From contig OX291542.1 of the NCBI GenBank assembly GCA_946406115.1, positions 25,121,321 to 25,185,320 on the forward strand: DNA of 64,000 nucleotides, read 5' to 3'. The first letter of the stretch is position 1. Each line of letters starts with the position of its first letter. Below, one piece after another: positions 13,801 through 23,944 of this stretch. The notes beneath the pieces are model-generated. The model made no database searches and was not told where the DNA came from. It was given only the letters and a program-made list of their open reading frames with translations. Both the position numbers and the translations under genes were made by a program. Origin of the DNA: Apoda limacodes. Taxonomy: Eukaryota > Arthropoda > Insecta > Lepidoptera > Limacodidae.

Positions 13801-16800
13801 TACAAATCCACGCAGAACTCAACCGGAGTAATCTGCTTGCGTACACGGAAGATTTGAGTCCCGGAGATATTGTTGCAGCTCCCTATAAAGACCCCCAGGG
13901 CACTACCATGCACCGCGTGAGACTCATAAAGTTACAGCCCGAAGACATGGTAGAGGTATGTTGTGTGTTTCATAATGTATAAATAAATATTTCGGGATAT
14001 CTCACACACCACCAAACTAAGTAAGGCTTGTACAATGGATACCAGACAACTGATTCAAATACTTATATACTGTTTGTAAGTATATGTACGTACAGTAGAA
14101 TCCGGTTATATCGTCATTCAAGGGAAATGATATTTAGGTCATACTAAGCAGATGTACAAAGCATAGTGTTAAATTTCAAAGTTAAAAAAATAACTTATTT
14201 AGGTAATGATTATTAGAAATGAAAAATACTACGTACAGTGTAAACAAGTAATTATTTAACCTTTCTCTTAAATTGTAAATTCTCTCCTATGTTCAGTAGT
14301 TATCTTTCGCGCATTATCACTAAATCAATTTGTCACACTAATTATTAACTTGTTACTGCGTGTCACAACAAATACGATTCACGTAGAGCGTCGGCGGGGC
14401 GACGGAAAGGCATGATTAAGTATCTTTTACCTAAAACAAAGCATACTAGATGTGCGCAAAATCAACAGCAATAAACCTTGTCAATATAATTGGGTTAATT
14501 TGTAAAAAATACGTCATAATAAGCGGTTCAATATAAAAGAAGTCACCTTAACCAAAGAGTTTGTATAAAGACAAAACTTCTACTAGAATTACGTCATAAT
14601 AAACGGTTGGTAGTTTCAGGCGAAGTCATAATAAACGAATTCTACTATATATATTTATATAGCGTCACGGTTTTTATTCACCGAAGAGGTTAACCAGTGG
14701 CTGAAAACGCACCCACAAAAAAATAAGGGAGATCCGGAGATATATATTTTAACTCATGTGTAGCTCGAATTCACGCTCTTGGTATAGCAGGCAGGCTAGT
14801 TTACTCCCAACTGAGCTAATGCAAAATATATATACAGAGAAAGTTTATGTATAAATTTAATAGAAACAATAGTGGGAGAGCCGGCTGCAGAAATACCTAC
14901 CTCATCGGGTACCTCAATGGGCTATGCTTAGATCTCGTGAACTGACACATAAACACGTAAAAAAATCAGGTCTGTCTGCTGTGTTTAAGTGTCGACGTGT
15001 TTAACCTAAACATAGCCCATTGCGATACGCGATGAGGTAGGTATTTCTGCAGCCGGCTCTCCCACTACAAGACAAAAACGGTTATACACACAAGCTTTAA
15101 ACTGAAAACGATTATTAAACAACAAAAAACGAATATAAATCGGTCAAGTGTAAGTCAGGCTCGTGCATTCTTTGAGTAGGTACGGAACCCTAAAACTAAA
15201 ACACTAGTCTGACTCGCACTTGACCGATCCTTATTTTTCCACTGTTTGTGCAGGTGCTGTACATCGACTACGGTAGTTTCGCTCGTGTTAATAAAAACAA
15301 CTTGCGCGTTCTCCCCGAAGGCGTTTGTACATCGTGTCCACCGCTAGCTATGAAGTGCATACTTACGGGAATCGCACCCGCGCCGCTTTTGGACCGGCAT
15401 GGACAGTGGACCATCCATGCTACCAGGAAGTTCCAGGAGCTCATCGGCAGAGGACGCTTGCTGGCCAAGGTATGCATGAATATCAAGGTTTTTTAATGAA
15501 GGTTGCTACTAATGTGCCAAGTTCATCCCGATCTGTTCAGTGCATGAAGCGTGATTGAGTAACAAACATCCAAACTTTCACATTTATAATATTAGTAGGA
15601 TATCATAGGTACATAGTAGTTGTATTTCTTTATAGGTGTATTCAGTAGCGCACGGTGTGGTTTCGCTCGAACTATTGGCGCAGGGTGGTCGACTGAATGT
15701 CAATGAAGAGATGATCAAATCTGGATTTGCTGTTTCTTGTGAAGAAAGCTATGAATCTAAGGTGTGTAATTATCATAAAGATAAAATTTCGTTATTTTTA
15801 TTTTCTTTCGTTGTTTTAAATTTGGGAATTGGCTGACTTGATTTATTTTTATGTTATGTCATGGAGTTTACTTAAACTTAATGTCGACTTTATCTCTATT
15901 TCCCTCTCCATCTTGTGCAATGCTAAATTTTTGTTTAATAATTTTTACTGTTAATTTGATATCAAATACTAAAAAATAGAATTCTTTAAAAGTTCCCTGC
16001 GGTTTTTTTTGTGATATTTGTATGATTAAAATACATTATATTTCGTAATAATGTGTTGATTCTATCTAAGATAGTAGAAAATCTGATTGGGATAACTTCC
16101 AAACCACAGATGTCAAAAGAGATTACCATTGTAAGGAGAAAATTAATGTTATCTTTTTATTTTTTTATACAGTTAAATCATGACCTTAGACAAACGGCGA
16201 CAGAGTTGAATTTAGCTCAGAAGCGCGCCTACAACAAAGAGCAGAGTGAACTAGCTTTCTACGAGCTTCGAGAAATAGAGCCTCCAAGTAGAAAGGACTG
16301 CGTGGTCGATGTCGGTTTGAAGGGACCGTTTAGGTATGTAGGACTATTATTAAAAAAACTACTTATATGTATTTTTATGTATAGTAGAATTATTTTAATA
16401 GATTTTTGCTTTGTGCAAGAAGTAACGAAAAAAAAAATTAAACAAAAAATATAATCTCGAGCGCTCGAGCGGACAAATAAAAAACATTGCGGCTCGCACT
16501 CTGACTACAAGTACGATTTATCCCAAAGAAGCTTGTACAAGATATGGTCGCATATCGTAGCATGTTTGAGAAAAATATATTTTAATGCATAAAGTCGACT
16601 ATCTAATGTCTTGTGTTTTCATTTTAATTCTCTATTTTCTAATGACTAGTGCACTGACTATCTAACTTGCGCCGCTAAAGGATATTCTTTATTTTCTCTT
16701 TGTACAAAAAATATTTCAAACGCGAATTATTTTGAATTAGTCACAAGCTATTTTTAGAACGTTATCTATTGTATCTGGTATATACCTGTGAGTTATAAAT

Positions 16801-19800
16801 AACGTTTTTGCTAAAAAAAGGCCACTTTTCTATATACTATTAAATACAAAAAGACTACAAAGCGTAAGAGCCAAATCTGAGTCACTGAGATACTATTAAA
16901 AACACCATTACATAGGAATTGTACCTGAGTTACTCAGACGTTGAAGATAATAAGGTAGCTTATTATTCTGAGTAATTCGGTTCGATTTATATATTGTATA
17001 TAAAACACTAAGCCAAGACTCATTATATTAATGCTTAACAAAATTGGTAGTGTTGAATAAAATCTTTTTAACCCTAATGTTGATTTGAAGCAGATATAAA
17101 TGATAATAGTCGGTGGTGGCCGAGGGGTTTCAATTTCACCTTGTGTCCTGAGTGACGGAGGTTCGTGCCCGGCGTGTACCAATGACTCTTTTTCTTAATT
17201 TCTCAAGTACCACCACTGGCTTTTCGGTGAATGAAAACATCTTGAAATCGGGAAACCTGCACACGTTAAAAAAAAGACGCATGTGAAGTCCACAATCCGC
17301 ACTGGACCCGCGTGTGAACTAAGGTCCAAATCATCCTTCGTGAGGGTAGGCCGTGCCTCAACAGTGGGGACATCTGAGGCTGATAAGAAGATAATTGATA
17401 GTGTGTGTGAGGTAATACAGATGTGTGAGTAAGTGATTAACAGAATAGGTTGAATGGTTTTTTGACCCTTGAGCCACAAATACATCATAATACTGTACAT
17501 CAATCTCTTATCATTTGTTTGCTAATAGCGATTCTAAATAATGTTTACAGTCCCTTGGAGACAACAATATACAACCTGATGTACGCAAGTCGTGATAAAC
17601 AAGTCACCATCGAGTGGAATTCCGTCAATTCTGTGTTGTTGGATACAGAACCACAGAAGGTATACGAGAGGTACGTTATTACCATAATCTATTTATATAT
17701 AAAATAGTAAAGTGATATATCGACGCACATCCCAAACAACTGGTATTTACTTAGATACTTAAAGTTTCGCAGAGTTCCTGTTATAGCGTAGGCAAGCACT
17801 AAGAATAGATTTTTGCAAAGTTTATTCCCCATGGGCGTTAAATAGGCACTGAAAGTTTTAGAGATCAACACTCTGTTAATACGTAAAATTTAGGTACTTT
17901 TTTTATCTTGGATTCTTTAGTGACAAAATTCTCCAAAAAACCAGTCACCAACGTAACATAGCTTAAATATTTTGCATAAGCCACCTTACTTATCGGGCCG
18001 ATACCTTTATAACCGATTGGAAATAAAGGTTAGAAGACTCAACTTAGGACCAGTTATACAACCTGGTTAGATCCACAGGAAACTACTTATGGTGTAGGTC
18101 GTCTTGATATAACATTATTTAAAATAAAATCTTACCACTAGAACAGTTTAAAGTGACCTTTAGGTTAATATATATTGAATTTCAGGTTGCTAGTGGCAGC
18201 TGAGGTCGGCCAGAACGAGACAAGCAGCAAGCTCACACTGCGGCATACGACGTTGATGCCCAACATACCCGGCCTGCCTGCTATTATCGCATTACTGTTC
18301 TGTCCCAGGTGACTTTTTATCATCGCCTTAGCCGTTCTACGCCCCACTGTAAGGATATAGGCCTCTCCTTAAAGAAGGAGGCTTAGGCTATTAGAGTCCA
18401 CCACGCGGGCCTAGTGCACGGTCTCGATTTAGTGGCTCCTCAAAAATCAGAGTTTGGCTTGGCTTAAAGACTGTTGTCATATGACAAACAACTAGAAACA
18501 CAGTTATATTTCTATAAAGGATATAAATTTAACTAATCATAAATGTATTTTTTAATACATTTGCTCGTGAATAGCCACTTCACTTATTGCACCACTATTA
18601 GTTTTGTAATGCATCTTATAAAACACGCGTGCTTTTTAATTTTCATAATCGCACTAGTGGTCCTTTTATTTTATCTCAGAAAATATGATCACATTTGTGT
18701 TTTTTAAAAATTATTTTTCCTTTACATGCAAATTCTTAAAAAAAATGGTTCCACATTCAATAAAACTTTATTACTTGTTCGTCTGTCTATCCTTGGAGAT
18801 TTCATGCCTTAAGAAAGCTTGTTACATTGTGTTAACAAGTCATAGATGTGGCATTTAAACTCATAGATATATATATTGAGAAATGTGGTTGTTAGTTGCG
18901 AGCTGCGGCGCGATGATGCCCGCACGCGATATGTGAGCGCTCTGTGCGGGCTCGGCAGCACGGAGACCGGCGCGCCGTACTTCCCGGAACACGACTTGCT
19001 TGTCGACATCGACGCGGACCTCACCGTCGAGGACATAGGCACGGTATGTGTCGACAAACACACGCACTGACCCTTTCACCTACATATATATTCTTACCGT
19101 AGAGGCTGGTACTGTTGGGGCGGCTTACCCTGACCAAGTGCACACGCGGTCCTAGTGTGTGTGGACATCACATACGTCTCGCTTGCTGCTTTTTTGACGT
19201 ATGCAGGTTCCGTCATGATGTTTTCCTTCACCGAAAAGGCAGTGGTGTGAATAATTAATGTACTTGGGAATTTGAAAAAAGCCTCATTGGTACACGCTGG
19301 GGTTCAACCTACGCTACACAGAACGCAAAGTGAAATCAAAACCCCTAGACCACCACCGACTTGCTACGCCACCACACACTCCGCAACATGAGAGTCAATC
19401 TGACTTAGGTACATCTGAAATTTCAAAGCACTGAAAAAATAATTACAGTTATTTAAAAAACCATTTCTAGATATACATTTTCATATAAGCTGTTTATTTA
19501 TTCATTTATTAAATCTTTCTACACAAACATGTGTGCAATGGCGAGCTTAATGCCATTAGGCATTCTCTACCAGCCAACCATACTTAAATAGAATAATTTC
19601 TTTGTCTGCAACTGAAATAATACTCATTACTTGCCTCACAGTCATGCTTTAAAAGGTAAAATAAGAATATTTGCATCGCAGATAAACCACATTAGACATC
19701 TTATGGACTTCATGATGTACTGCGATGAGGGTCAAACAGCGCCGGTCGCCGGCGACGAGATGCGACCCAAAGTTCCGCAGATATTACGAGAAAACCTGCT

Positions 19801-21900
19801 GAAGTACGTATAAACGAATAATTACACTTAGTAATGATTTTATTGTTACCACAGATTATATACCATCTGATATGTTTTTTTAACGTTTTCAGGGTTCCGT
19901 ACCTCAAAAGGAAAAAACGGAACCCTTTTTCTCAGAAACGCGTGGTATCAAGCTTAAATTTATATCAAATACTCAGGTCAACTGTCCCTTGGAGCTGTGA
20001 AAAAACTCAAACTTCTAAGCCAACGCAATCAAAAGATACCGCAAATTTTCGAAACTCTCAAGAGAATCAAAACCTACAGGGTATTTCCCGTGAACTCAGA
20101 ATCTTGAAATTTGGTACAAAGCAGCTCTTATAGTACAGATAAAGCGTTTGGGTGGAGTATAAGATTGCACATAGTAAGATTAAAGAGAAAGAAATTGTCT
20201 TTAAATCATTTATATAAAAAAAAAAATGAAGTTGAATGTAAACTTAATAACCTACAAATGTTTTTGTATTGCATATGTGCATGGTAAAATTAAATAAAAA
20301 TTGAGTTATACCAGTTCGGTAAGTCGCAGCGCGCGGGTAAGAAGGGAACGACGTGAACCTCTCCTTGGTCATTGTTTGTCGTTGCTCAGTTGAATGGCCG
20401 AACGAAATCACTATAAAATATACAATATTTTAATAATAATTTATTTATTAAACTTTGAGGTATTTTTTGTTTGATAGACTGTTGGTGAAACGTCGCAAGC
20501 ATCGTGAATCCGTGACGGTCCCTAACGCGTGGGAGTGGAAGTCCATCGACGAAGACGAGTTCCTGGAGATAGCGCAGCCGGCCATGGTGCAATACGAGAC
20601 GGTGTACCCGCTGCACGCGCCTTTGGAACTGAAACCACCTTCCAGAGAACATTTGTTGGCACTCAAACAGGAGAATGATCACCTCAAGATGATTGTTGCT
20701 AGGTAAGTCGACCAGTTAGAGAGCAGAGAAAATGCGATAAGGTTTAGTAGTAACGGAATACTAGTTTCCTTAATACTTAAATAGACACTTAATTAAGAAA
20801 GAGAGAATCATTACGGGTCATCATTTCAAAAGTGAAACCCGACCATCATATTAATGGTTTTTTTTACAGATTTGGTTTTTCTAATTATTGTACTTAAATA
20901 AGTACTTTTCAGATTTTGATTTTTTGTTAATTTTAGTTTTACATATAAATATCAAAAATTATAAATGATACTAGGCTAGAGTGAATTGCCAACACTCTAG
21001 TAATTTACCACGGTTGCTACTTTGATAAAAGCAACCGCAAAATTTACTTCCGGCTCCCTCTTTTATAATTAAATAATTTATAATTAACTAGCTGCCGTGA
21101 CAGCTGCCCTTTCTGTTTCCATCCCCCGTCGCATCGCCGGGTCCGCTGAGATCGAAAAGCGACGCGCGAAAGCGATTTTTGAGATAGCAACATTTTATGG
21201 ACCTAGTTTACTGGACAAATGCATCACAACATCGCGCAGCATCTTGGTGCACTTCGAAACGTAACCTCTCACTTTTGTGCTCTCACTATAATTTGTATCT
21301 TTAACTCAAATAATTTTTATCTAGTAAGAAAGGTCCGTAATGTGTTGCTATCTCAAAAATGCCGCGTCGCGACGCGTCTCGGTCTGACATGACCCTTAGG
21401 GTTCTTTCTGACTATTTTTTCTTTTTGCTCGACTCCAAAGGGTCTAACCATAACGTCAAATTTTTAATATAAACCTTTCTAAAAATTGGGCTATCTATTT
21501 AAAATTTAAAATCTGACTTGTTGTAGATCCAGAGATTAGCGCGTTCATACAAAAAAAAACATGCAAACAAACTCTTTAGCTTTATGATATTCTACTGTGA
21601 AAAATATAAGTAAATCATTTTAATATATATAATTTTTTTTTATAAAACGCTAAAACAGAAATATTTCGAATTAATAGGACGTTTTCTTTATTATATTAGT
21701 ATAGATATAGTAAAAATTTAATAACTATAAAAAAAGTCATAACCGTGTGTTTGTTCGTCAGGACATCGATATCGTCAAGTCAGGAGCTGACGTGCAAACT
21801 ATGTGGAACTCCACCGATGCCGACTCACGCCATGCGCATTCATCTTTACTCCAACACGCATAAGGAGAAAGAAGAAGATTTTAACTTGTTCCATTCATAA
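1036..21900 (+). CDS. spn-E: spindle-E / TDRD9-like DEAH-box helicase with Tudor domain (3' part, 20 exons)
   Basis: Exons: 1036-1199, 1397-1564, 1722-1884, 2433-2560, 4622-4831, 9073-9183, 10021-10139, 10786-10843, 11268-11359, 11697-11820, 13740-13955, 15254-15469, 15636-15761, 16173-16333, 17551-17670, 18186-18308, 18896-19043, 19682-19803, 20478-20702, 21762-21900. All junctions are GT..AG and keep phase, giving about 977 codons. Order of parts: helicase motif VI (QRAGRAGRV), a helicase-associated HA2 region, a Tudor domain with the YIDYG core, a long C-terminal region and a C2H2-like zinc finger. The order and wording match TDRD9/spn-E, a perinuclear (nuage) helicase needed for piRNA-guided transposon silencing in the germ line. 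The family is usually about 1400 residues, so the N-terminal ATPase core (motifs I-V) lies upstream of position 1. No frameshift or stop interrupts the exons. Several introns exceed 1 kb and carry mobile elements. Confidence 0.95.
1980..2330. repeat. Interspersed repeat with tRNA-like B-box remnant, spn-E intron 3
   Basis: The intron segment shares phrases with 8820-8960 in intron 5 (a 'tagtattccg.ct.acaaacgt' block followed by 'gtgagc.tatcgc'), so both are copies of one dispersed family. Around 2200-2220 the plus strand reads GGGAGTCGAACACGGGACC, the reverse of a tRNA B box, which suggests a SINE transcribed from the minus strand. Boundaries are approximate. Confidence 0.5.
2796..4289 (+). 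mobile_element. Tc1-like DNA transposon with terminal inverted repeats, defective
   Basis: The element sits in spn-E intron 4. The left end AACTGGCCTGCAAAAGAAGG and the reverse complement of the right end CACTGGCCTGCAAAATAAGG form terminal inverted repeats of about 28 bases. TA lies just outside both ends (2794-2795 and 4290-4291), the target-site duplication of the Tc1/mariner superfamily. It is 1494 bases long, close to full length for a Tc1-type element, and carries a broken transposase. Whole ends with a dead gene suggest insertion followed by decay. Confidence 0.88.
3093..4042 (+). pseudogene. Tc1-like transposase pseudogene
   Basis: The likely start is ATG at 3093 (MPLSPEEC). The reading frame is lost early, resumes at about 3275 with SEDTVRRRLAE, and shifts again near 3600-3640 and near 3737. 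A TAG at about 3924 interrupts the C-terminal part before the natural end NTSF-stop at 4042. The catalytic DDE residues are still readable: first Asp in LFTDESRF, second Asp in QDNARPH, and Glu in NPIEHAWDEL. With at least two frameshifts and a stop it cannot encode an active enzyme. Confidence 0.88.
5050..7930 (+). mobile_element. Non-LTR retrotransposon (LINE), decayed copy in spn-E intron 5
   Basis: The frames, broken by many stops and shifts, read in order: an endonuclease start (CTIRGIHANLNAVHHNLETA, about 5527-5590), a linker, then reverse transcriptase blocks near 6680-7140 including NYRPIAITSLLSK, YGFRYGRST, DIAKAFDRV, GVPQGS and the catalytic YADD (7121-7132). After these comes the C-terminal domain ending near 7880. 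The 3' end runs into a short A-rich tract at 7919-7928. The 5' limit is a guess. Five or more shorter pieces of the same family lie elsewhere in the window. The arrangement fits the Jockey-type LINEs of Lepidoptera, but I cannot assign the clade firmly. Confidence 0.85.
8820..8960. repeat. Second copy of the 1980-2330 repeat family
   Basis: Shares the block around 'atagtattccg.ctcacaaacg' and 'gtgagcatatcgcc' with the intron 3 copy. It lies downstream of the LINE in the same spn-E intron (4832-9072). The rest of 7931-9072 is AT-rich with a Helitron-type fragment near 8395-8510 and no gene. Confidence 0.4.
9184..10020 (+). other. spn-E intron 6
   Basis: 837 bases of very AT-rich sequence between exons 6 and 7 with a good donor (GTTAGT) and acceptor. 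I see no repeat family or gene in it. Confidence 0.7.
10259..10410. repeat. Tandem duplication of a 76-base unit
   Basis: Two adjacent 76-base units (10259-10334 and 10335-10410) in spn-E intron 7 differ at only two or three positions. Each starts AACTTCCGAATTACTGCACC and ends GGCAAGGTTTTCATG. The unit wording is common to lepidopteran dispersed repeats. The following 10425-10590 carries another common phrase (AAGTGCGAGTCGGGGCACGC). Confidence 0.85.
11552..11620 (-). mobile_element. tRNA-derived SINE head
   Basis: On the minus strand there is an A-box-like TGGCTCAATGGG (plus 11600-11611) and a perfect B box GGTTCGATTCC (plus 11560-11570) at tRNA spacing. The acceptor stem does not pair and the T stem has mismatches, so this is not a working tRNA. 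It lies in spn-E intron 9 (11360-11696), just before exon 10. Confidence 0.65.
11956..12612. mobile_element. Inverted-repeat element of about 660 bases (unclassified)
   Basis: The left end CGTTGGTCCATCTAATATGT and the reverse complement of the right end CCGTTGGTCCATCTTAAATG continue as imperfect inverted repeats for about 60 bases, both passing through TCCAACTGGTTGTA and CTCC.CGTGGAC. No transposase is visible. It lies in spn-E intron 10. The class is unknown because I see no convincing target duplication. Confidence 0.6.
13211..13449 (-). mobile_element. Non-autonomous Helitron, 239 bases
   Basis: Read on the minus strand it starts TCCATATAAGTATTATAAA and ends in CTAG, with A on one side and T on the other (plus A at 13210, T at 13450), the Helitron insertion rule. 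Near its 3' end it has the G+C-rich hairpin wording typical of lepidopteran Helitrons (CTGCGGTTTCACCCGCC on the plus strand). It lies in spn-E intron 10 between the 660-base element and exon 11. Confidence 0.75.
13740..15761 (+). CDS. spn-E: spn-E exons 11-13: Tudor domain
   Basis: Three exons of 216, 216 and 126 bases, all phase 0 at both ends, so the module could be exchanged as a unit. Exon 11 starts FINVGKFWAQYDDE and contains GDIVAAPYKD; exon 12 starts VLYIDYGSFARV, the strand pair that carries the aromatic cage of extended Tudor domains, followed by NNLRVLPEG and a conserved PPLAMKC stretch. In Tudor proteins this cage binds symmetrically dimethylated arginines of PIWI-clade proteins; that role is from the family, not shown by the sequence. 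The 1.3 kb intron 13956-15253 contains a pogo-like MITE and a hairpin MITE. Confidence 0.92.
14093..14647. mobile_element. Pogo/Tigger-like MITE, 555 bases
   Basis: The left end CAGTAGAATCCGGTTATATC and the reverse complement of the right end TAGTAGAATTCGTTTATTAT form inverted repeats, flanked by TA at 14091-14092 and 14648-14649. CAGTAGAA-type ends and TA targets are typical of pogo elements of the Tc1/mariner superfamily. Inner copies of 'cgtcataataa.cggtt' repeat near the right end. No transposase is readable. Confidence 0.65.
14761..14824 (-). mobile_element. tRNA-like SINE fragment
   Basis: The minus strand reads TTAGCTCAGTTGGGAG (a good A box) and, about 35 bases later, GTGAATTCGAGC, a poor B box. 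It looks like a degraded tRNA-derived head rather than a tRNA gene. It lies in spn-E intron 11, between the pogo-like MITE and the hairpin MITE. Confidence 0.45.
14870..15067. mobile_element. Hairpin MITE, 60-base arms
   Basis: The left arm (14871-14930, from AGTGGGAGAGCCGGCTGCAG) and the right arm (15008-15066, ending CTGCAGCCGGCTCTCCCACT) are near-perfect inverted copies with about four mismatches in 60 and a loop of about 77 bases. The transcript of spn-E intron 11 would fold into a long hairpin here. No target duplication is certain. Confidence 0.8.
15140..15232. repeat. Short inverted repeat of the AAGTGCGAGTC family
   Basis: ATCGGTCAAGTGTAAGTCAG near 15140 is mirrored by CTGACTCGCACTTGACCGAT near 15210-15229, with GGTACGGAACCCTA between. 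Pieces of this lepidopteran repeat recur near 10425, 12220, 42860, 49100, 57760 and 60920. Confidence 0.6.
17109..17400 (+). mobile_element. Lepidopteran SINE, plus orientation
   Basis: Starts GTCGGTGGTGGCCGAGGGGT, carries a degraded B box (GGTTCGTGCCC at 17160-17170), then the phrases CTTTTCGGTGAATGAAAACA and GGAAACCTGCACACG typical of a common lepidopteran tRNA-derived SINE. It ends near GGGACATCTGAGGCTG. It lies in spn-E intron 14. A copy in the other orientation is in intron 17. Confidence 0.7.
18340..18430. repeat. Interspersed repeat fragment in spn-E intron 16
   Basis: Contains ATATAGGCCTCTCCTTAAAG and GGAGGCTTAGGCTATTAGAG followed by CCACCACGCGGGCCTAGTGC, wording of a frequent lepidopteran repeat. 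A piece of the same family follows exon 3 of the C-1-THF synthase gene near 34505-34570. The rest of 18309-18895 is AT-rich with nothing recognised. Confidence 0.45.
19103..19360 (-). mobile_element. Lepidopteran SINE, minus orientation
   Basis: Read on the minus strand it starts GTCGGTGGTGGTCTAGGGGT, has a B-box-like GGTTGAACCCC, and passes through CTTTTCGGTGAAGGAAAACA, matching the copy at 17109-17400. It lies in spn-E intron 17. The two copies can pair in the pre-mRNA across exons 15 to 17. Confidence 0.7.
19890..20125. repeat. Interspersed repeat with GGGTTCCGTACC palindrome
   Basis: AGGGTTCCGTACCTCAAAAG is followed at once by AAAAAACGGAACCCTTTTTC, an inverted pair that is the typical start of a very common lepidopteran repeat. 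The remainder, up to about 20125, keeps the usual 'gaattcagaatcttgaaatttgg' type of wording. It lies in spn-E intron 18. Confidence 0.5.
21088..21420. repeat. Inverted repeat with G+C-rich ends in spn-E intron 19
   Basis: CGATTTTTGAGATAGCAACA near 21173 is mirrored by TGTTGCTATCTCAAAAATGC near 21342, with G+C-rich tracts outside each (GAAAAGCGACGCGCGAAAG and CGCGTCGCGACGCGTCTCGG). This looks like a decayed MITE of about 300 bases. The class is unknown. Confidence 0.5.
21762..21900 (+). CDS. spn-E: spn-E last exon: C-terminal zinc-finger-like motif and stop
   Basis: The exon joins in phase (AG|G) to TSISSSQELTCKLCG and ends FNLFHS-stop, with TAA at 21898-21900. The segment has the spacing C-x2-C-x12-H-x5-H (CKLC, then RIH, then NTH), which is the Jaz/U1-type C2H2 finger found in dsRNA- and RNA-binding proteins. 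The acceptor TTCGTCAG at 21754-21761 is clear. The finger is seen directly; RNA binding is inference. Confidence 0.9.
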
Positions 21901-22635
21901 ATTCAACAAGTTTAAAGTATTCATTGTTGTTGAAAATCGTTTTGTTTTTATAAGTTCATTTTTTTTATTGTCTACATAATCTGATAGAAAATGCTTACTA
22001 CAATTTTATTTTGTTTTTGTTAAATCCAACCATTAAGAGTAAATAGCTTTACAAGAATTTATCATTTTTTTTAATTCTTAATCTATGAAACCAAAAAATG
22101 ATATACGTATTAGGGTGGTACATAAATTACGCACGTAGGATCTTTACTTCAGTGTGAACAAAGAAAGAAAAGATGATTTTCATGTTCTTTTTATAAATAC
22201 TATATAACCATTTCAAAGTTAATCGTTTTTGTAAAGAGAACTTTTTTTTTTATTTTTAGAAGTTCAATTTTTTATTTCTACAAATGTGAAAGGATTGCCA
22301 TCTACTATTTTCTTAATTACTGTAGAGTTTTGTTTTTGTTAAATTTAAAAAGAATGAAAATCTGCGTGTGCAGACATTTAAAATTGATTCGATGGTAAAT
22401 CTAACGTCGAAAATATTGTAAGTATACGTATTAGGGATCGTACATCAATAACGTAACCTATGGACGAAAACGCGTTAATAGAAGTCTATTGCAAAATGTG
22501 CCAAGACTAGTTACTACAATTTTGGGTTACGAAATTTGTTGTACAGTTTCTGGATTACTTAGTCTACTAAGTTTTGTGATTTATCTTAAGTTCACACTTT
22601 CGTTAATTAATGTATAATATTAAGACTGTTGTTAG

Positions 22636-22641
22636 AATAAA
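22636..22641 (+). terminator. Poly(A) signal candidate for spn-E
   Basis: A canonical AATAAA lies about 740 bases after the spn-E stop. The 3' UTR from 21901 is AT-rich with no gene in it. It is the clearest canonical signal I noticed in the 3' region, but I cannot see a cleavage site. Confidence 0.5.
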
Positions 22642-23944
22642 GTTGGTTAATTAAAATTAGGCGTACACATTAAGTTACAAGAATAATTATTTTTTGTATT
22701 AGCAGCGGTGTACTTTAACATTTGTGATCTGATTTATTCTTGTGAAAATTTATAAAAATATTAAAATATATCTAATTCTAGTTTTATTTCATTTACACAC
22801 TGAATTATAATGGGTCTATTAATTTTTCGGCAAAATATAGTTAAAAGGGTGGTTGAAATTGTTTCAACTACGCAATATTTTTGAAGTGGCAACTAAGACG
22901 CAGCATGGGATGAAATAGTTTGAACCACAGGGAGCAATTAGCTGCAGACGGCTCAAGTCAGACAGTTGTAAAAACGTATAGGAAAGGCCCACGTTCAGTT
23001 GTGAACGTCTGCAAATTGAAATGAAGCTAACAATAGATGTAAGAAACAATTAGCTTCTGCCTGTGGTTTCACCCGGCCTAAATTCAGTTATCGGTGTAAT
23101 ATTTCAACGGCAATAAGGTGGGAGTACTTCCCCAGTTCAGGCTGCTCATTCGAGCGAGTACTCGCTCTGCCTACCTCTCTTGAAAAACTACATACAGATA
23201 TACAGCTTATTTATTTCTTACTACTTAACTTTTTATATTACTGTTTAATTTCGATGCTTTAAAAAGAATGCAACGTAATTTGATTCATTCCGGAACGTGT
23301 TTAAAAAAACAACGACATTTTACTGTTTCTTAGGGTATTTAGTATAGTCTTTGTTTGGTACTTAGAGAAAACCTTGGCATGGAGCTCATTCCACAACCCA
23401 TAGAGGAAACAAATACTACGTAAGACCACAACCCAAACTTTGCGGGAGGAAGTTTTGTGTTTAATTAGGTAGTAGGTACAGGTATTAAAACGACCATGTC
23501 TGTGGAGCCACTGATTCTTCTATAACATGAGGGTTGTCACACAATGTGATCATTGATCTACCTACGTATATATAATTTTACTACAATAACTGCATTTTTT
23601 CCCTTATAAATTTTTTTACAACTCATATCTCTGTTTCGAAAGTAAACAAAATAAAGTAACAATAAGCACGTTTAAGAAACATTACCATGTGTCATATATA
23701 TAAAATATTAAACAAAACTGTTTTGTAATTAGAACATTCTGGAAATTATACTTTATAGTAATCATAATTGAAATAAATTTAGAAACTAAAACATAACAAT
23801 GATAGCATAAACAACTTATATAACTAAAATACCTATAAATGTATATATATATATAAATATAAATTCTATACTACCTATAGTATATATATACTACCTACTA
23901 TACACATCTTTTTATTTTTTTTACACAATTTCTTAGCTCTATAG

